A stretch of 36,789 nucleotides of DNA from CBDULQ01 sp965368115 (GCA_965368115.1 CBDULQ010000006.1:1-36789); one strand, 5' to 3'; positions 8,027-15,682 are shown, counted from the first letter of the stretch. Notes: generated from the sequence alone by a model not told the origin. Made by a program: numbers and translations.

Positions 8027-9238
8027 TCAAGCTCCTTCTGGTATCTGATATTTGCCAATCCGCGCCCGCACTTTTTTCAAATAGCTACGGGTTTCCTGAT
8101 AGGGTAGATGCTGGCGCATGAATGTGTACACCTGTTCAGGTGAGCGACGATTGATTTCGCGTAGCGCCGCCTGCTTCCAGCGTGCACGAGTGCCGAATCG
8201 GGCGCGTGAATAACGTCCGGCGAAAGTGCGAAAAACGTTTCCGGCACCGGTATTGTAGGCGGCCACTGTGGCCCAGATACGTGTCTGACGGTCCTTGATA
8301 TCGGCGAAATAAAGATAATAGAGGCGATTCAGGAAAGCACTGCCGAGGCGTATGTTGTTACTGGGGTCGTAGAGATAACGGTCATTGACGACACGGTCCT
8401 GTTTGAACAGATAACGGTAGGCTTCGCGGGCGCCGCTATTCGGGACCAGTTGCATCAGACCGAAAGCGGGTGCGGGTGAGCGGGCCATGGGATTGAACAT
8501 GCTCTCGGTTTCCATGATGGCGTAAATCAGCGCCGCGGGCATGGCCTGCTGTTCGGCAAAGCGATGCACATCCTGCTGATACAGCGCAGCACGCCGGCGG
8601 ATATGATCGGCCACCAGGTGTAGCTGCACGCGATAAACCGTGCGTCGCTGTCCGTCGCCCCCGGTCACCTGGTCGACCTGGAGCCGTTCGACGACGCGGG
8701 CGGCCAGTCGTGGGTAATCTTCCGGGGTCGCTGCGGTGCCGTCACGGTCTGCCACCTGTCCACCGAGGACCGGATCACCGACCGGACGGGCAACCGGATC
8801 ACGCGCCAGATCGAGCATGGAACGTGGGTCCTTGCCCTGTTCCAGCAGCTTGAGAACCGTGTCCTCCAACTGGCGTCGATCCCGGTCCTGTCGGGGGCGC
8901 TCAACGGCCAGTTCGACAGTGACCTGGCCGGTCTGGAAGTCGACCACACCGCGATGTTGCAGGTCGCCGAGATAACTGACCCAGGTATGAGAATCCGGCA
9001 TCACCGTGCGCTTTTTACCCCAGATCTTCTCGCCCTCCGCCTGATAGCGGTCAAATGCCTGCTGCAGGCGGCGCTGGTACTGTTCGAATTCATCGACGCT
9101 TTGTTGATAGCTGGTCTGCTGCCGGCGCTGGAAGGTTTCGAATTCGCGTTGGGCGTCCAGATAACTATCCGCTTCCACGACCGAACTCATTAATATACAG
9201 GCCAAAACCAAACCTGATCGATGATTCGCGCCACTCAC
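8027..9238 (-). CDS. MltC-like lytic murein transglycosylase
   Basis: Predicted periplasmic enzyme that cleaves peptidoglycan glycan strands with formation of 1,6-anhydro ends. The start is taken as GTG at 9238, preceded by GGAGG at 10-base spacing (403 residues); ATG at 9190 is an alternative. The N-terminal part is a signal sequence (about 1-23), then a coiled, Q-rich segment (about 28-75) and a region like the MltC N-terminal domain (about 80-210). The C-terminal SLT domain (about 220-400) has ALIYAIMETESMFNP with catalytic Glu245, AFGLMQLVP, and AAYNTGAGNV. E. coli MltC is a lipoprotein; here Cys14 lies in a poor lipobox (VLAC), so anchoring is uncertain. It is co-transcribed with the lipoprotein gene 4 bases downstream. 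Confidence 0.85.
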   Translation of the reverse strand: MSGANHRSGLVLACILMSSVVEADSYLDAQREFETFQRRQQTSYQQSVDEFEQYQRRLQQAFDRYQAEGEKIWGKKRTVMPDSHTWVSYLGDLQHRGVVDFQTGQVTVELAVERPRQDRDRRQLEDTVLKLLEQGKDPRSMLDLARDPVARPVGDPVLGGQVADRDGTAATPEDYPRLAARVVERLQVDQVTGGDGQRRTVYRVQLHLVADHIRRRAALYQQDVHRFAEQQAMPAALIYAIMETESMFNPMARSPAPAFGLMQLVPNSGAREAYRYLFKQDRVVNDRYLYDPSNNIRLGSAFLNRLYYLYFADIKDRQTRIWATVAAYNTGAGNVFRTFAGRYSRARFGTRARWKQAALREINRRSPEQVYTFMRQHLPYQETRSYLKKVRARIGKYQIPEGA

Positions 9239-9334
9239 CTGTGTACCGCCTCCTGGACCATGATGGGGTCGATCATAGCATAATGTGATCTGGCTCAATA
9301 AAACGCCCGGCGGGGCTTCTGGGGGCCAAATGGA

Positions 9335-9363
9335 TTGCTTAATCAGGCCATCTCGGCTATGTT
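9335..9363 (+). promoter_or_regulatory. Candidate sigma-70 promoter for the LPP20 lipoprotein gene
   Basis: TTGCTT (9335-9340) and TATGTT (9358-9363) are separated by exactly 17 bp and lie about 40 bases before the ATG at 9404. This is a plausible housekeeping promoter; it is not tested. Confidence 0.5.
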
Positions 9364-9403
9364 TATGACGATTAAAAGCCACATTTAACGACGGAGATAG
9401 AAT

Positions 9404-9988
9404 ATGAATAAGGCTGCTTACCTGGTTGCAGGTGTTGCAATGTCTGCGTTTATCGCGGGCTGTGGAGGAAAGAAAGAGGAAGTCGCGGATTGTGTGTTCC
9501 CGGATGCACCCGGTACAGCAGCACCAGGCTGGGTATGTGACGAGCCGGTAGAAGGTGTCGAAGTTTCGGCCGTGGGTTCGGCGCAGAAGTCTGGTGCCGG
9601 TCATAGCTTCATGAAGCAGATGGCGGCCACCGATGCGCGCGTGCAGCTGGCTCAGCGCATGAAAGTACAGGTTCGCAACATGATCAAACAGTATGTTGAG
9701 ACCACTGGAGCGGCTGACCAGGAAACCGTTGATAAAGCGATGACTTCGGTCACCAAGCAGATCACCAACGAAACGCTGGTCGGTACCAAAATCTTCAAGA
9801 CTCGCACCAGCCCGACCGGCACATTGTACGTGTTGCTGGGTATGGACCCTGCCGGTGTTGAAGCCGCTGCAGAAACAGCGATCAAAACCAGCATGAAGAA
9901 TGAACGAGCCCTGTGGCAGCAGTTCAAGGCGCAGAAGGCGCAGGACGAACTGGCCGCTGAAATCGCCAAGATGGACGGCAGTAACTAA
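9404..9988 (+). CDS. LPP20 family lipoprotein
   Basis: Predicted 194-residue lipoprotein. The signal peptide ends in lipobox IAGC (C20). The mature protein has a short linker with a second and third cysteine (C30 and the one in GWVCDEP), then an LPP20-like domain with VGSAQKSG, ATDARVQLAQRM, and the strand-like GTLYVLLGMDP, ending in an Ala/Lys-rich helix. Family members are outer-membrane-associated lipoproteins related to the LpoB fold; a role in regulating peptidoglycan enzymes is possible but unproven here. It is divergent from the transglycosylase gene and precedes the transglutaminase-like gene, separated from it by a terminator. Confidence 0.82.
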   Translation: MNKAAYLVAGVAMSAFIAGCGGKKEEVADCVFPDAPGTAAPGWVCDEPVEGVEVSAVGSAQKSGAGHSFMKQMAATDARVQLAQRMKVQVRNMIKQYVETTGAADQETVDKAMTSVTKQITNETLVGTKIFKTRTSPTGTLYVLLGMDPAGVEAAAETAIKTSMKNERALWQQFKAQKAQDELAAEIAKMDGSN

Positions 9989-10005
9989 ACTGCAAGCTCG
10001 ACATC

Positions 10006-10039
10006 AATAAAGCCGGTCTCATGACCGGCTTTATTTTTT
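10006..10039 (+). terminator. Intrinsic terminator after LPP20 lipoprotein
   Basis: Twelve-base-pair perfect stem AATAAAGCCGGT (10006-10017) / ACCGGCTTTATT (10024-10035), a 6-nt loop, then four more T residues. Because it lies 25 bases before the next ATG (10064), that gene must use read-through or a promoter inside this stretch. Confidence 0.9.
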
Positions 10040-10063
10040 GAATCATGTTTTAAAGGAATAACC

Positions 10064-11596
10064 ATGCTTGAGAAGAGTAAGTGCGCCATTGCAATCGCAG
10101 CATTGCTTGTCGGCACTCAGGTTGTTGCCGATAACCGCGCTGAATTCGAACAATGGATGAAGCAGGAAACGCAGAATTACCAGGAATACCGCGACAAGCG
10201 CGACAAGGAATTCACCAGCTTTCTCAAGATGCACTGGAAGGAAATGAAAACTTTCCAGGGTGTAAAACGTGATCCAACACCCAAGCCGGTTGATATACCA
10301 GTAGCTCCACCCAGGCCGGAGCCCCGGCCCGAACCTTTGCCTTTGACACCGGTTCCCGAACCCGAAACGCCGATCAAACAACCTTCTGTTGAAACACCAC
10401 CGGTTAAGCCCGAACCCCGGGTCGTGAAAGTGCCGCCTATCGAACCGGTACCGGACAAACCAGTCGTTAAACCGATGCCCGCAGTGCCGGCGCCAAGTGG
10501 TAAAACGATCGGAATAAAATTTTTCGGACAATCCCTGAAGTTCAGCTACGACCCTAAACTCAAGGTTAACCTGAACAGCCGAATCGATGAAAAGGCCATG
10601 AGTGATTACTGGTCTTCCGTCAGTCGGGCAAGCTTTGAGCCCTTGCTCAAACAGATTGAAGCACAGCGGGAACCGCTACAGCTCAATGACTGGGCCTATG
10701 CCATGCTGGTGCATGAAGTCGCCAGCCAGATTTATCCGCATCAGAACAATGAACGGGCGATGCTAAGCTGGTTCATTATGACCAAAGCGGGATACAACGC
10801 ACGTATTGCCTATGACTCGCGCAGAGTCTATCTATTATTGCCGTCACAACAGCAGTTGTTCGCTGCGCCTTATTTCACGTTTGATAATGTACGTTACTAT
10901 GCGCTGGGTTTCGACGGTAAAAAACAGCAGCTTGGCCGGGTGTTCACATATGACGGACAATATCCCGGAGCCAGTAAGCGCCTTGATATGCGCCTTACTC
11001 ATGCTCTGAACACACTGCGCACTGAAAACAATCGAGTTCTCAAGTTCAGTTACAACGGGAAGACCTACAGTGTGCGCGTTGCATACGACAAGGAGACTGT
11101 GCGCTTTTTCGAAACCTATCCGCAGATGGATATCAGGCTATATTTTGCAGCTGATGTGAATCGCGCGACCGGTAATCCGATTCTTCAGCAACTTAAAAAA
11201 ATTGTCGAAGGCCACTCGGAAAAAGATGCAGTGAATATTTTGTTGCGATTTGTTCAGACCGCTTTCAAATACAAAACCGATGAAGGTCAGTTCGGTATGG
11301 AAAACTATCTGTTCCCGGAAGAAACACTTTATTATCCATACTCTGATTGCGAAGATCGCTCAGTGTTTTTTGCCTGGCTAGTGCGTAATCTGCTGGGGCT
11401 TGAAGTCGTCGGGCTGGACTATCCCGGGCATATCGCGACAGCGGTGAAATTCAGGGAGAATGTGGCCGGTGATGCGATTCGATACAATAATCAACGTTAT
11501 GTCATTGCCGACCCGACTTATATCAACGCCAGAGCGGGCATGACCATGCCGCAATACAAAAATAAGAGTCCGGGCGTGATTAATTTTAAAATTTGA
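10064..11596 (+). CDS. Periplasmic transglutaminase-like protein with proline-rich linker
   Basis: Predicted exported 510-residue protein of unknown substrate. AAAGGA sits 7 bases before ATG. Order: signal peptide (about 1-22, ending VVA), a charged helical segment (about 24-65) resembling the coiled N-terminus of the nearby transglycosylase (FxxF/Y...fxxFL...W), a proline-rich linker (about 70-140, repeated PEPRPEP-like units), a middle domain (about 145-390) and a C-terminal transglutaminase/papain-like core with Cys429 (SDCEDR), His456 (PGHIATAV) and Asp483 (ADPTYI), the expected triad order. Such domains act as peptidases, amidases or cross-linkers; cell-wall or envelope protein processing is an inference from the neighbours. 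Confidence 0.8.
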   Translation: MLEKSKCAIAIAALLVGTQVVADNRAEFEQWMKQETQNYQEYRDKRDKEFTSFLKMHWKEMKTFQGVKRDPTPKPVDIPVAPPRPEPRPEPLPLTPVPEPETPIKQPSVETPPVKPEPRVVKVPPIEPVPDKPVVKPMPAVPAPSGKTIGIKFFGQSLKFSYDPKLKVNLNSRIDEKAMSDYWSSVSRASFEPLLKQIEAQREPLQLNDWAYAMLVHEVASQIYPHQNNERAMLSWFIMTKAGYNARIAYDSRRVYLLLPSQQQLFAAPYFTFDNVRYYALGFDGKKQQLGRVFTYDGQYPGASKRLDMRLTHALNTLRTENNRVLKFSYNGKTYSVRVAYDKETVRFFETYPQMDIRLYFAADVNRATGNPILQQLKKIVEGHSEKDAVNILLRFVQTAFKYKTDEGQFGMENYLFPEETLYYPYSDCEDRSVFFAWLVRNLLGLEVVGLDYPGHIATAVKFRENVAGDAIRYNNQRYVIADPTYINARAGMTMPQYKNKSPGVINFKI

Positions 11597-11619
11597 ATGA
11601 ACAAACAGGTAGAAGCAAA

Positions 11620-11646
11620 AAAGGAGCGAAAATCGCTCCTTTTCTG
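11620..11646 (+). terminator. Bidirectional intrinsic terminator
   Basis: Ten-base-pair stem AAAGGAGCGA (11620-11629) / TCGCTCCTTT (11633-11642) with a 3-base loop and A and T runs on both sides. It lies between the transglutaminase-like gene (ends 11596) and the convergent outer-membrane protein gene (ends 11649) and can serve both. Confidence 0.85.
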
Positions 11647-11648
11647 TT

Positions 11649-12155
11649 TTAGAAATAGTAGCTAAAGCCCGCCGTTACCAGAGAAACATCGCCTCCTGAT
11701 ACTTCATAGGATTCAGCATCGATAATGAACGACAGCTTTTCAGTTGCATTGTATTGCAAGCCGACGCCATAGAATGGATCGCTGCCGGTGTCTTCGCCAG
11801 TGGCATAGCCGAGGTCGACTTCGAAGGTCCAGAAATAAATACCACCGCGTACGAAAAACTGGAAGTTACTCATCGGTGGTGTCAGCAGCTTTACATTTGC
11901 GGTGATGCCATACTGAGAGTACAGATCATAATAGTATTGTCCCAGATCGACGAAAGCCATTTCAAACGCAAAGGTTTGATCGGTTTCGAACCCAAAGCCC
12001 AGTTTGACGCCCGTGTCGCTTTCTTCCAGGAGATCATCATCAGCAGAACCAATATTGAAACTAAAGTAGCTGTTCTGACCGGCAAAAGCCGGGGTGGCGC
12101 TGACCAATGAAGTGAATACCAGGGCGGAAAGCCATTTCATTTTTATGTTTGTCAT
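11649..12155 (-). CDS. Small outer-membrane beta-barrel protein
   Basis: Predicted 168-residue outer-membrane protein with a signal peptide (MTNIKMKW... ATPAFA, cleaved near residue 25) and about eight alternating strands rich in aromatic and glycine residues, ending SYYF; the terminal aromatic residue is the outer-membrane assembly signal. Size and pattern fit OmpA/OmpX/Omp_b-brl type 8-stranded barrels, but I cannot assign a specific family. ATG at 12155 is preferred because AAGGA lies 8 bases upstream; ATG at 12161 is too close to that site. Three hundred bases separate it from tsdA upstream on the same strand, with its own candidate promoter at 12252-12280. Confidence 0.78.
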   Translation of the reverse strand: MTNIKMKWLSALVFTSLVSATPAFAGQNSYFSFNIGSADDDLLEESDTGVKLGFGFETDQTFAFEMAFVDLGQYYYDLYSQYGITANVKLLTPPMSNFQFFVRGGIYFWTFEVDLGYATGEDTGSDPFYGVGLQYNATEKLSFIIDAESYEVSGGDVSLVTAGFSYYF

Positions 12156-12251
12156 GCTCATAGTCCTTACAGATTTACAGAAGTCCTTATTCCGTACCGT
12201 TGTGAATCGGACGTATTGCGGATTCCTGGACGGTTCGGACAAGAGTCTGGA

Positions 12252-12280
12252 AATATAAAGAGCTATTCAGGGACAGACAA
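12252..12280 (-). promoter_or_regulatory. Candidate sigma-70 promoter for the outer-membrane protein gene
   Basis: On the minus strand TTGTCT (12280-12275) and TATATT (12257-12252) are spaced by 17 bp, giving a start near 12245 and a leader of about 90 nt. The rest of the 300-base gap to tsdA holds the stem-loop at 12400-12443 and no reading frame that I can support. Confidence 0.5.
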
Positions 12281-12399
12281 TAGTTCAAATAGTCTATACA
12301 AAAATCACTAAGATCTGGCTGTAGACCGCACACAGGCCCCGGTCTGGTGCTGATTGAAAATGCCTGGTAGAGAACTGGATATCAGAGTAAGGCTTGAAG

Positions 12400-12443
12400 C
12401 CCTGTTCCGTCATGCCAGTTATAGCCGGCATGACGAAACAGGG
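12400..12443 (-). repeat. Long stem-loop 3' of tsdA
   Basis: A 17-bp inverted repeat (12400-12416 with 12427-12443, one mismatch) with a 10-base loop starts 12 bases after the tsdA stop codon at 12455. There is no T-run on either side, so it is more likely an mRNA-stabilising 3' structure, a Rho-type end or a REP-like repeat than a simple intrinsic terminator. No second copy was noticed in the window. Confidence 0.7.
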
Positions 12444-12454
12444 TGCATGGTGCT

Positions 12455-13384
12455 TTATTGATCACCGAGGATGTGACCATCCACCTTATCGCCATAGCGA
12501 CACTGGTGTTGATGGAAAGCATTATCGGTCTGTTTAACATGGCCGTCGAAGCGCGGATCCTGTGGCCGCTCGTGGCTATTAATGAAATACGCCACGTCCC
12601 AGGCCTGTTGCTCGCTTAAAGTGCCACCCTGGCCGAGCGGCATATTGGCACGAATGAAAGCGGCCGCTGTATTGATACGATGCATACCCGCACCCCAGTT
12701 GTAGGATTGTGAACCCCACAATGGCGGAAAAACGGTCTGATTGTTGACTCGTGTGCCTTCGCCGTTGTCGCCATGGCAAACCGCGCAATGTTGTTCGAAT
12801 ACCTGGCGACCGCGTTTGAAACTGGGCGGTGAGGCCGGTTGACCAAGTGCCGGGTAGCCCCGGCCAGGCATGTCGGCCCCGGTGGGGGCGCCTTTTGCCA
12901 TCCAGTAGGAATAGGTCATCAGTGATTTCAGTACATCACTGTCGGCAGGTGGTGGTGTGCCGTTCATGCTATAGCGGAAACAGCCCTGAATACGTTCTTC
13001 CATGGTGTTGACCATCTGATTTTTACCGCGGTAGGCCGGATACTTGACCCAGGCGGCCCATAACGGCGCCGAGTCTGCGCGCCGTCCTGCATCGAGATGG
13101 CAGTTGGAGCAGTTCAGTTGATTACCGGTATATTCGCTGGCACTGTGTTCCGTATCCGTAAAGATCCTGCGCCCCAGCTTAACCATGTCACCAAAAGCAT
13201 TGTCGGGAATACTGGCTTCGTCCGGCGGTACAAACACCGTTGCCGATTCTGCTGTTTTTGTCGTTGTGTCATCGGTACCAAAGGCCGGCGACGTCACCGC
13301 CGCCGGGGTGAGGAGCAGAATCAGTAATAACGGTTTGCGCAGGGGACTCATGCGCTGGCGCTCTGGCTTATTTTCTGGGCGCAT
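12455..13384 (-). CDS. tsdA: Thiosulfate dehydrogenase, di-haem c-type cytochrome
   Basis: Periplasmic enzyme that joins two thiosulfates to tetrathionate (or the reverse) and passes electrons to c-type cytochromes. Both haem motifs are present, CSNCH (92-96) and CAVCH (200-204). Cys135 in IQGCFRYSMNG matches the unusual axial cysteine of TsdA. Other family blocks are PAYRGKNQMVNTMEERI, SYNWGAGMHRINTAAAFI, NMPLGQGGTLS and NSHERPQDPR. A signal peptide is evident (hydrophobic stretch ending about SPAFG). The start at 13384 gives 309 residues and has AGGA overlapping the stop of the upstream gene; Met12 (13351) is an alternative. It is the third gene of the csbD - DsrC-like - tsdA operon, which has an FNR-type box upstream. 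Confidence 0.95.
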   Translation of the reverse strand: MRPENKPERQRMSPLRKPLLLILLLTPAAVTSPAFGTDDTTTKTAESATVFVPPDEASIPDNAFGDMVKLGRRIFTDTEHSASEYTGNQLNCSNCHLDAGRRADSAPLWAAWVKYPAYRGKNQMVNTMEERIQGCFRYSMNGTPPPADSDVLKSLMTYSYWMAKGAPTGADMPGRGYPALGQPASPPSFKRGRQVFEQHCAVCHGDNGEGTRVNNQTVFPPLWGSQSYNWGAGMHRINTAAAFIRANMPLGQGGTLSEQQAWDVAYFINSHERPQDPRFDGHVKQTDNAFHQHQCRYGDKVDGHILGDQ

Positions 13385-13394
13385 ATTCCGGTTC

Positions 13395-13760
13395 CTAGTG
13401 TGTGGTGCCGAAGGATTCGTCGACGGAGTATTCAGGTGTCGGTACACCGGCCAGTCGTGAACCCTGGCTAACCGGACCATCAGGGAACAGCATATGTAAC
13501 TGGCGTTTGCCGCCCATGCCGTCAAAATGCTCATCGAGTAACTGAGTCAATTCATGTGTCTTTTTCGGCCAGCCGTGCTGCACATAATAATCTCTCAGGA
13601 AACGTAACACGCGCTCATGATCCTCGGTGAGCTGAATACCTTCTTTGCGTGCGAATTCACGTGCACGGTCCAGCGACCAGTCGCTGATTTCCTGCTGCCG
13701 ATCTTCCGCTTCCGTGTTACCCGTTGGTGAATAACTGGTAGCTGTATCGATTTGTGCCAT
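13395..13760 (-). CDS. Cysteine-less DsrC/TusE-like protein
   Basis: Predicted cytoplasmic 121-residue protein of the DsrC/TusE/DsvC fold: ISDWSLDRAREFARKEG, then LTEDHERVLRFLRDYYVQHGWPK, LTQLLDEHF, and LHMLFPDGPVSQGSRLAGVPTPEY. True DsrC carries sulfur on two C-terminal cysteines (one in ACRFAGLPKP, one at the very end). Here the first is Ser (QGSRLAGVP), there is no terminal cysteine, and the whole protein contains none. It therefore cannot be a persulfide carrier. Cysteine-free members have been proposed as regulatory (RspA-like) proteins. A ribosome site (GGAG) lies before ATG at 13760, and tsdA follows 10 bases after the stop. A link between TsdA activity and gene control is inferred. 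Confidence 0.82.
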   Translation of the reverse strand: MAQIDTATSYSPTGNTEAEDRQQEISDWSLDRAREFARKEGIQLTEDHERVLRFLRDYYVQHGWPKKTHELTQLLDEHFDGMGGKRQLHMLFPDGPVSQGSRLAGVPTPEYSVDESFGTTH

Positions 13761-13827
13761 GATTGTTGCTCCTTCATTTAAAGAGATAAATGTTCAGTGA
13801 AAGTTCCCGGATACAGCCGGCCTGAAA

Positions 13828-14070
13828 TCAGGACGCGGCACCATAATGGCGTGCGCCGCCTTTGCTGGCATCATCCAGGTGTTGTTCGATATGGGCAATT
13901 TCTTCTCCGGCCTGGTCGGCGCTCATGCCGTATAAGGACTGCAACTTGCCAACCAGTTTGTCCCGGTTGCCTTTGCATTCCATCAAATCGTTATCAGTGA
14001 GCTTTGCCCAACGTTGTTTCGCTTCACCGACAAATTCGCGCCAGTGACCTTCGACCTGTTGCCAGTTCAT
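13828..14070 (-). CDS. CsbD family stress protein
   Basis: Predicted 80-residue soluble, highly charged protein. MNWQQVEGHWREFVGEAKQRWAKLTDNDL and KGNRDKLVGKLQSLYG are the CsbD family hallmarks. In other bacteria CsbD-like genes belong to general-stress regulons; the biochemical role is unknown. ATG at 14070 is supported by GGAGGAG immediately upstream; a longer in-frame extension to 14196 would run through the regulatory region. First gene of the operon with the DsrC-like protein and tsdA (67-base gap). An FNR-type box is centred 68 bases before its ATG. Confidence 0.9.
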   Translation of the reverse strand: MNWQQVEGHWREFVGEAKQRWAKLTDNDLMECKGNRDKLVGKLQSLYGMSADQAGEEIAHIEQHLDDASKGGARHYGAAS

Positions 14071-14104
14071 AGCTCCTCCACAAGAGTTGTTTGAAATGAT
14101 TAAC

Positions 14105-14145
14105 AGCCTACCGCGCCAGACTCTTGCGGCATTGAAAATTATCAA
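14105..14145 (-). promoter_or_regulatory. FNR-type box and -10 element of the csbD-dsrC-tsdA operon
   Basis: TTGAAAATTATCAA (14132-14145) matches the FNR/ANR consensus TTGATnnnnATCAA at nine of ten positions. On the minus strand a TAGGCT hexamer (14110-14105) has its centre exactly 31 bp downstream of the box centre, the geometry of a class II (about -41.5) activated promoter. It lies in the 223-bp divergent region with the Crp/Fnr-type regulator gene. An identical box with the same geometry occurs at 17836-17876. Confidence 0.75.
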
Positions 14146-14293
14146 TGCACGGGATGCAGGGCTTTCGGCCAAGGTTCTCGGTGGGAGATAAAACAAAGAC
14201 GCAGCAATCCCGACCGATTCGTGGCATGATTAGCAGGCCAGCCCATACCCTGATACCACGCTGTTTACAGGGTTTATCCTGAAGAGAATACAG

Positions 14294-14977
14294 ATGAATG
14301 CTTATCTGCAGGCGCTGACCGATCTCGACTTTTTATCGGCCGAAGCGCTCGAATCGCAACCTGCGTTACTGCAGGCGATCAGCCAGACGACCTGTCAACC
14401 GGGTGAAGCCCTGTTTCATGACAATGACGAAAGTGATTGCCTCTACCTGGTGGCGTCCGGCCTGGTCAAGATGATGACCCAGTTGCCGAACGGGCGTACA
14501 CGCATTGTGCGTTTGCATCGACGCGGCGCCCTGCTGGGTTTGAACGCGTTGCTGGAAAAAGCGCATGATCATACGGCAATCGCGATCGATGAGGTCGAAG
14601 TCTACCTGTTGCCACTTGCTGAAATCATGCAGTGGAAAGAAACGCAGCCCGAGTTGTATACGCATTTAATGGAGAAGTGGTACGACTATCTCAATTATGC
14701 GGACACCTGGATTACCGATTTCTCGACCGGCAGCGTGAAAGGCCGGGTTGCTCGCCTGATCAATTTCCTGGCACGTTTCGATGAAGCCACCGGACCCAAA
14801 GTAGTGGAGTTGCTGACTACGGATGAAATGGCGGAGATTCTCGGCGTGACCCCGGAAAGCGTTAGCCGTGTGGTGGCGGAACTGAAGCGGGAAAACATTC
14901 TGCAAGCCATCGAAAACAACGTGGAATCCCTGTTTACATTCGATAAGGACAGTTTGCAGGAACTGGCACAAGGCTAG
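14294..14977 (+). CDS. Crp/Fnr family transcriptional regulator
   Basis: Predicted 227-residue DNA-binding regulator: a cyclic-nucleotide-binding-like beta-roll (about 20-125), a dimerisation helix and a winged-helix domain with HTH at about 175-199. The recognition helix VTPESVSRVV keeps the E-x-x-S-R triad of FNR (E188, S191, R192), predicting recognition of TTGAT-type half-sites. It lacks the N-terminal cysteine cluster of oxygen-sensing FNR (only C34 and C49 are present), so the signal is not an FNR-type 4Fe-4S cluster; a DNR-like haem sensor or redox cysteine is possible. Divergent from the csbD operon, it is the obvious candidate reader of the boxes at 14132 and 17863. Its end overlaps the convergent phosphatase gene by 4 bases. 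Confidence 0.88.
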   Translation: MNAYLQALTDLDFLSAEALESQPALLQAISQTTCQPGEALFHDNDESDCLYLVASGLVKMMTQLPNGRTRIVRLHRRGALLGLNALLEKAHDHTAIAIDEVEVYLLPLAEIMQWKETQPELYTHLMEKWYDYLNYADTWITDFSTGSVKGRVARLINFLARFDEATGPKVVELLTTDEMAEILGVTPESVSRVVAELKRENILQAIENNVESLFTFDKDSLQELAQG

Positions 14978-15669
14978 GGGCTGGTTAGTTCGGCGAGTAC
15001 CGGCAGGTGATCGGAAGCGACCCGCGTCAATGTGTTGGAGACACGTCCGGCACGAATCAATCGGTGTCCCGGATGTACCCAGATGCGATCCAGTGCAAAC
15101 AGTGGCCAACGTGCAGGATAGCTGCGAATGGAAGGCGTTGTGCCAAAATGAGCGCGCAACCAGCGTAGCGGTCGTCCCCATAAAAACCATTCATTCAGAT
15201 CGCCCAGCAGCAGGGTGGTATCGGCTTCGTTGTGTTCCGGCGGCGTTATCCAGTTCAGTAACTGTCGTGTCTGCGTGCGTCGCTCGGCGGGGCTCAGGCC
15301 CAGGTGTGTGGCGAATACACGCAGTACACCATGTTCGCTGTTCAGCAGCGCACTGATCGCGCCGCGGGGCTCACGATGACTGACGCTGAGATCCAGCAGA
15401 CGATGCTGGATCAATTCGAAACGGGTCAGCAGGGCATTGCCGTAGTGGCCCTCGTCATTGTGTAACGTCGGTCCTTCGATATGTATCATATCGCTGTCTT
15501 CGACCAGGTAATCGAGTAACGGTCGTTCAGGGTTCGATTGCACTTCCTGCAGTGCGATGACATCCGCGTCCAGTGCATGAATCACCTGGCGTATGCGGGC
15601 AGGGTCATGGCGACCGTCACTGCCGATACAGCCATGAATGTTGTAGCTGGCGACTCGTAAGCGCTTCAT
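14974..15669 (-). CDS. Endonuclease/exonuclease/phosphatase family protein (YbhP-like)
   Basis: Predicted 231-residue metal-dependent phosphoesterase of the DNase I-like (EEP) superfamily. Motifs: ASYNIHG near the N-terminus, ALQEVQ (metal-binding Glu), FATHLGLSPAERRTQ, LLGDLNEW, and the terminal SDHLPVLAEL (catalytic Asp-His). No signal peptide is seen. Its start lies 13 bases after the phospholipase D/VTT gene. In E. coli the homologous ybhP also neighbours clsB (ybhO), so an activity on phospholipid or head-group substrates coupled to cardiolipin metabolism is plausible but inferred. Confidence 0.85.
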   Translation of the reverse strand: MKRLRVASYNIHGCIGSDGRHDPARIRQVIHALDADVIALQEVQSNPERPLLDYLVEDSDMIHIEGPTLHNDEGHYGNALLTRFELIQHRLLDLSVSHREPRGAISALLNSEHGVLRVFATHLGLSPAERRTQTRQLLNWITPPEHNEADTTLLLGDLNEWFLWGRPLRWLRAHFGTTPSIRSYPARWPLFALDRIWVHPGHRLIRAGRVSNTLTRVASDHLPVLAELTSP

Positions 15670-15682
15670 GATTCGAGTCGTA

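Noticed and set aside
9239..9604. Longer N-terminus for the MltC-like protein starting at 9604
   Set aside because: It would cover the divergent promoter of the LPP20 gene and even run antisense to its start. GTG at 9238 with GGAGG gives a normal signal peptide.
10260..10490. Proline/glutamate-rich repeat as a possible recombination or slippage hot spot
   Set aside because: The DNA repeats are imperfect and in frame; a protein linker is a sufficient explanation.
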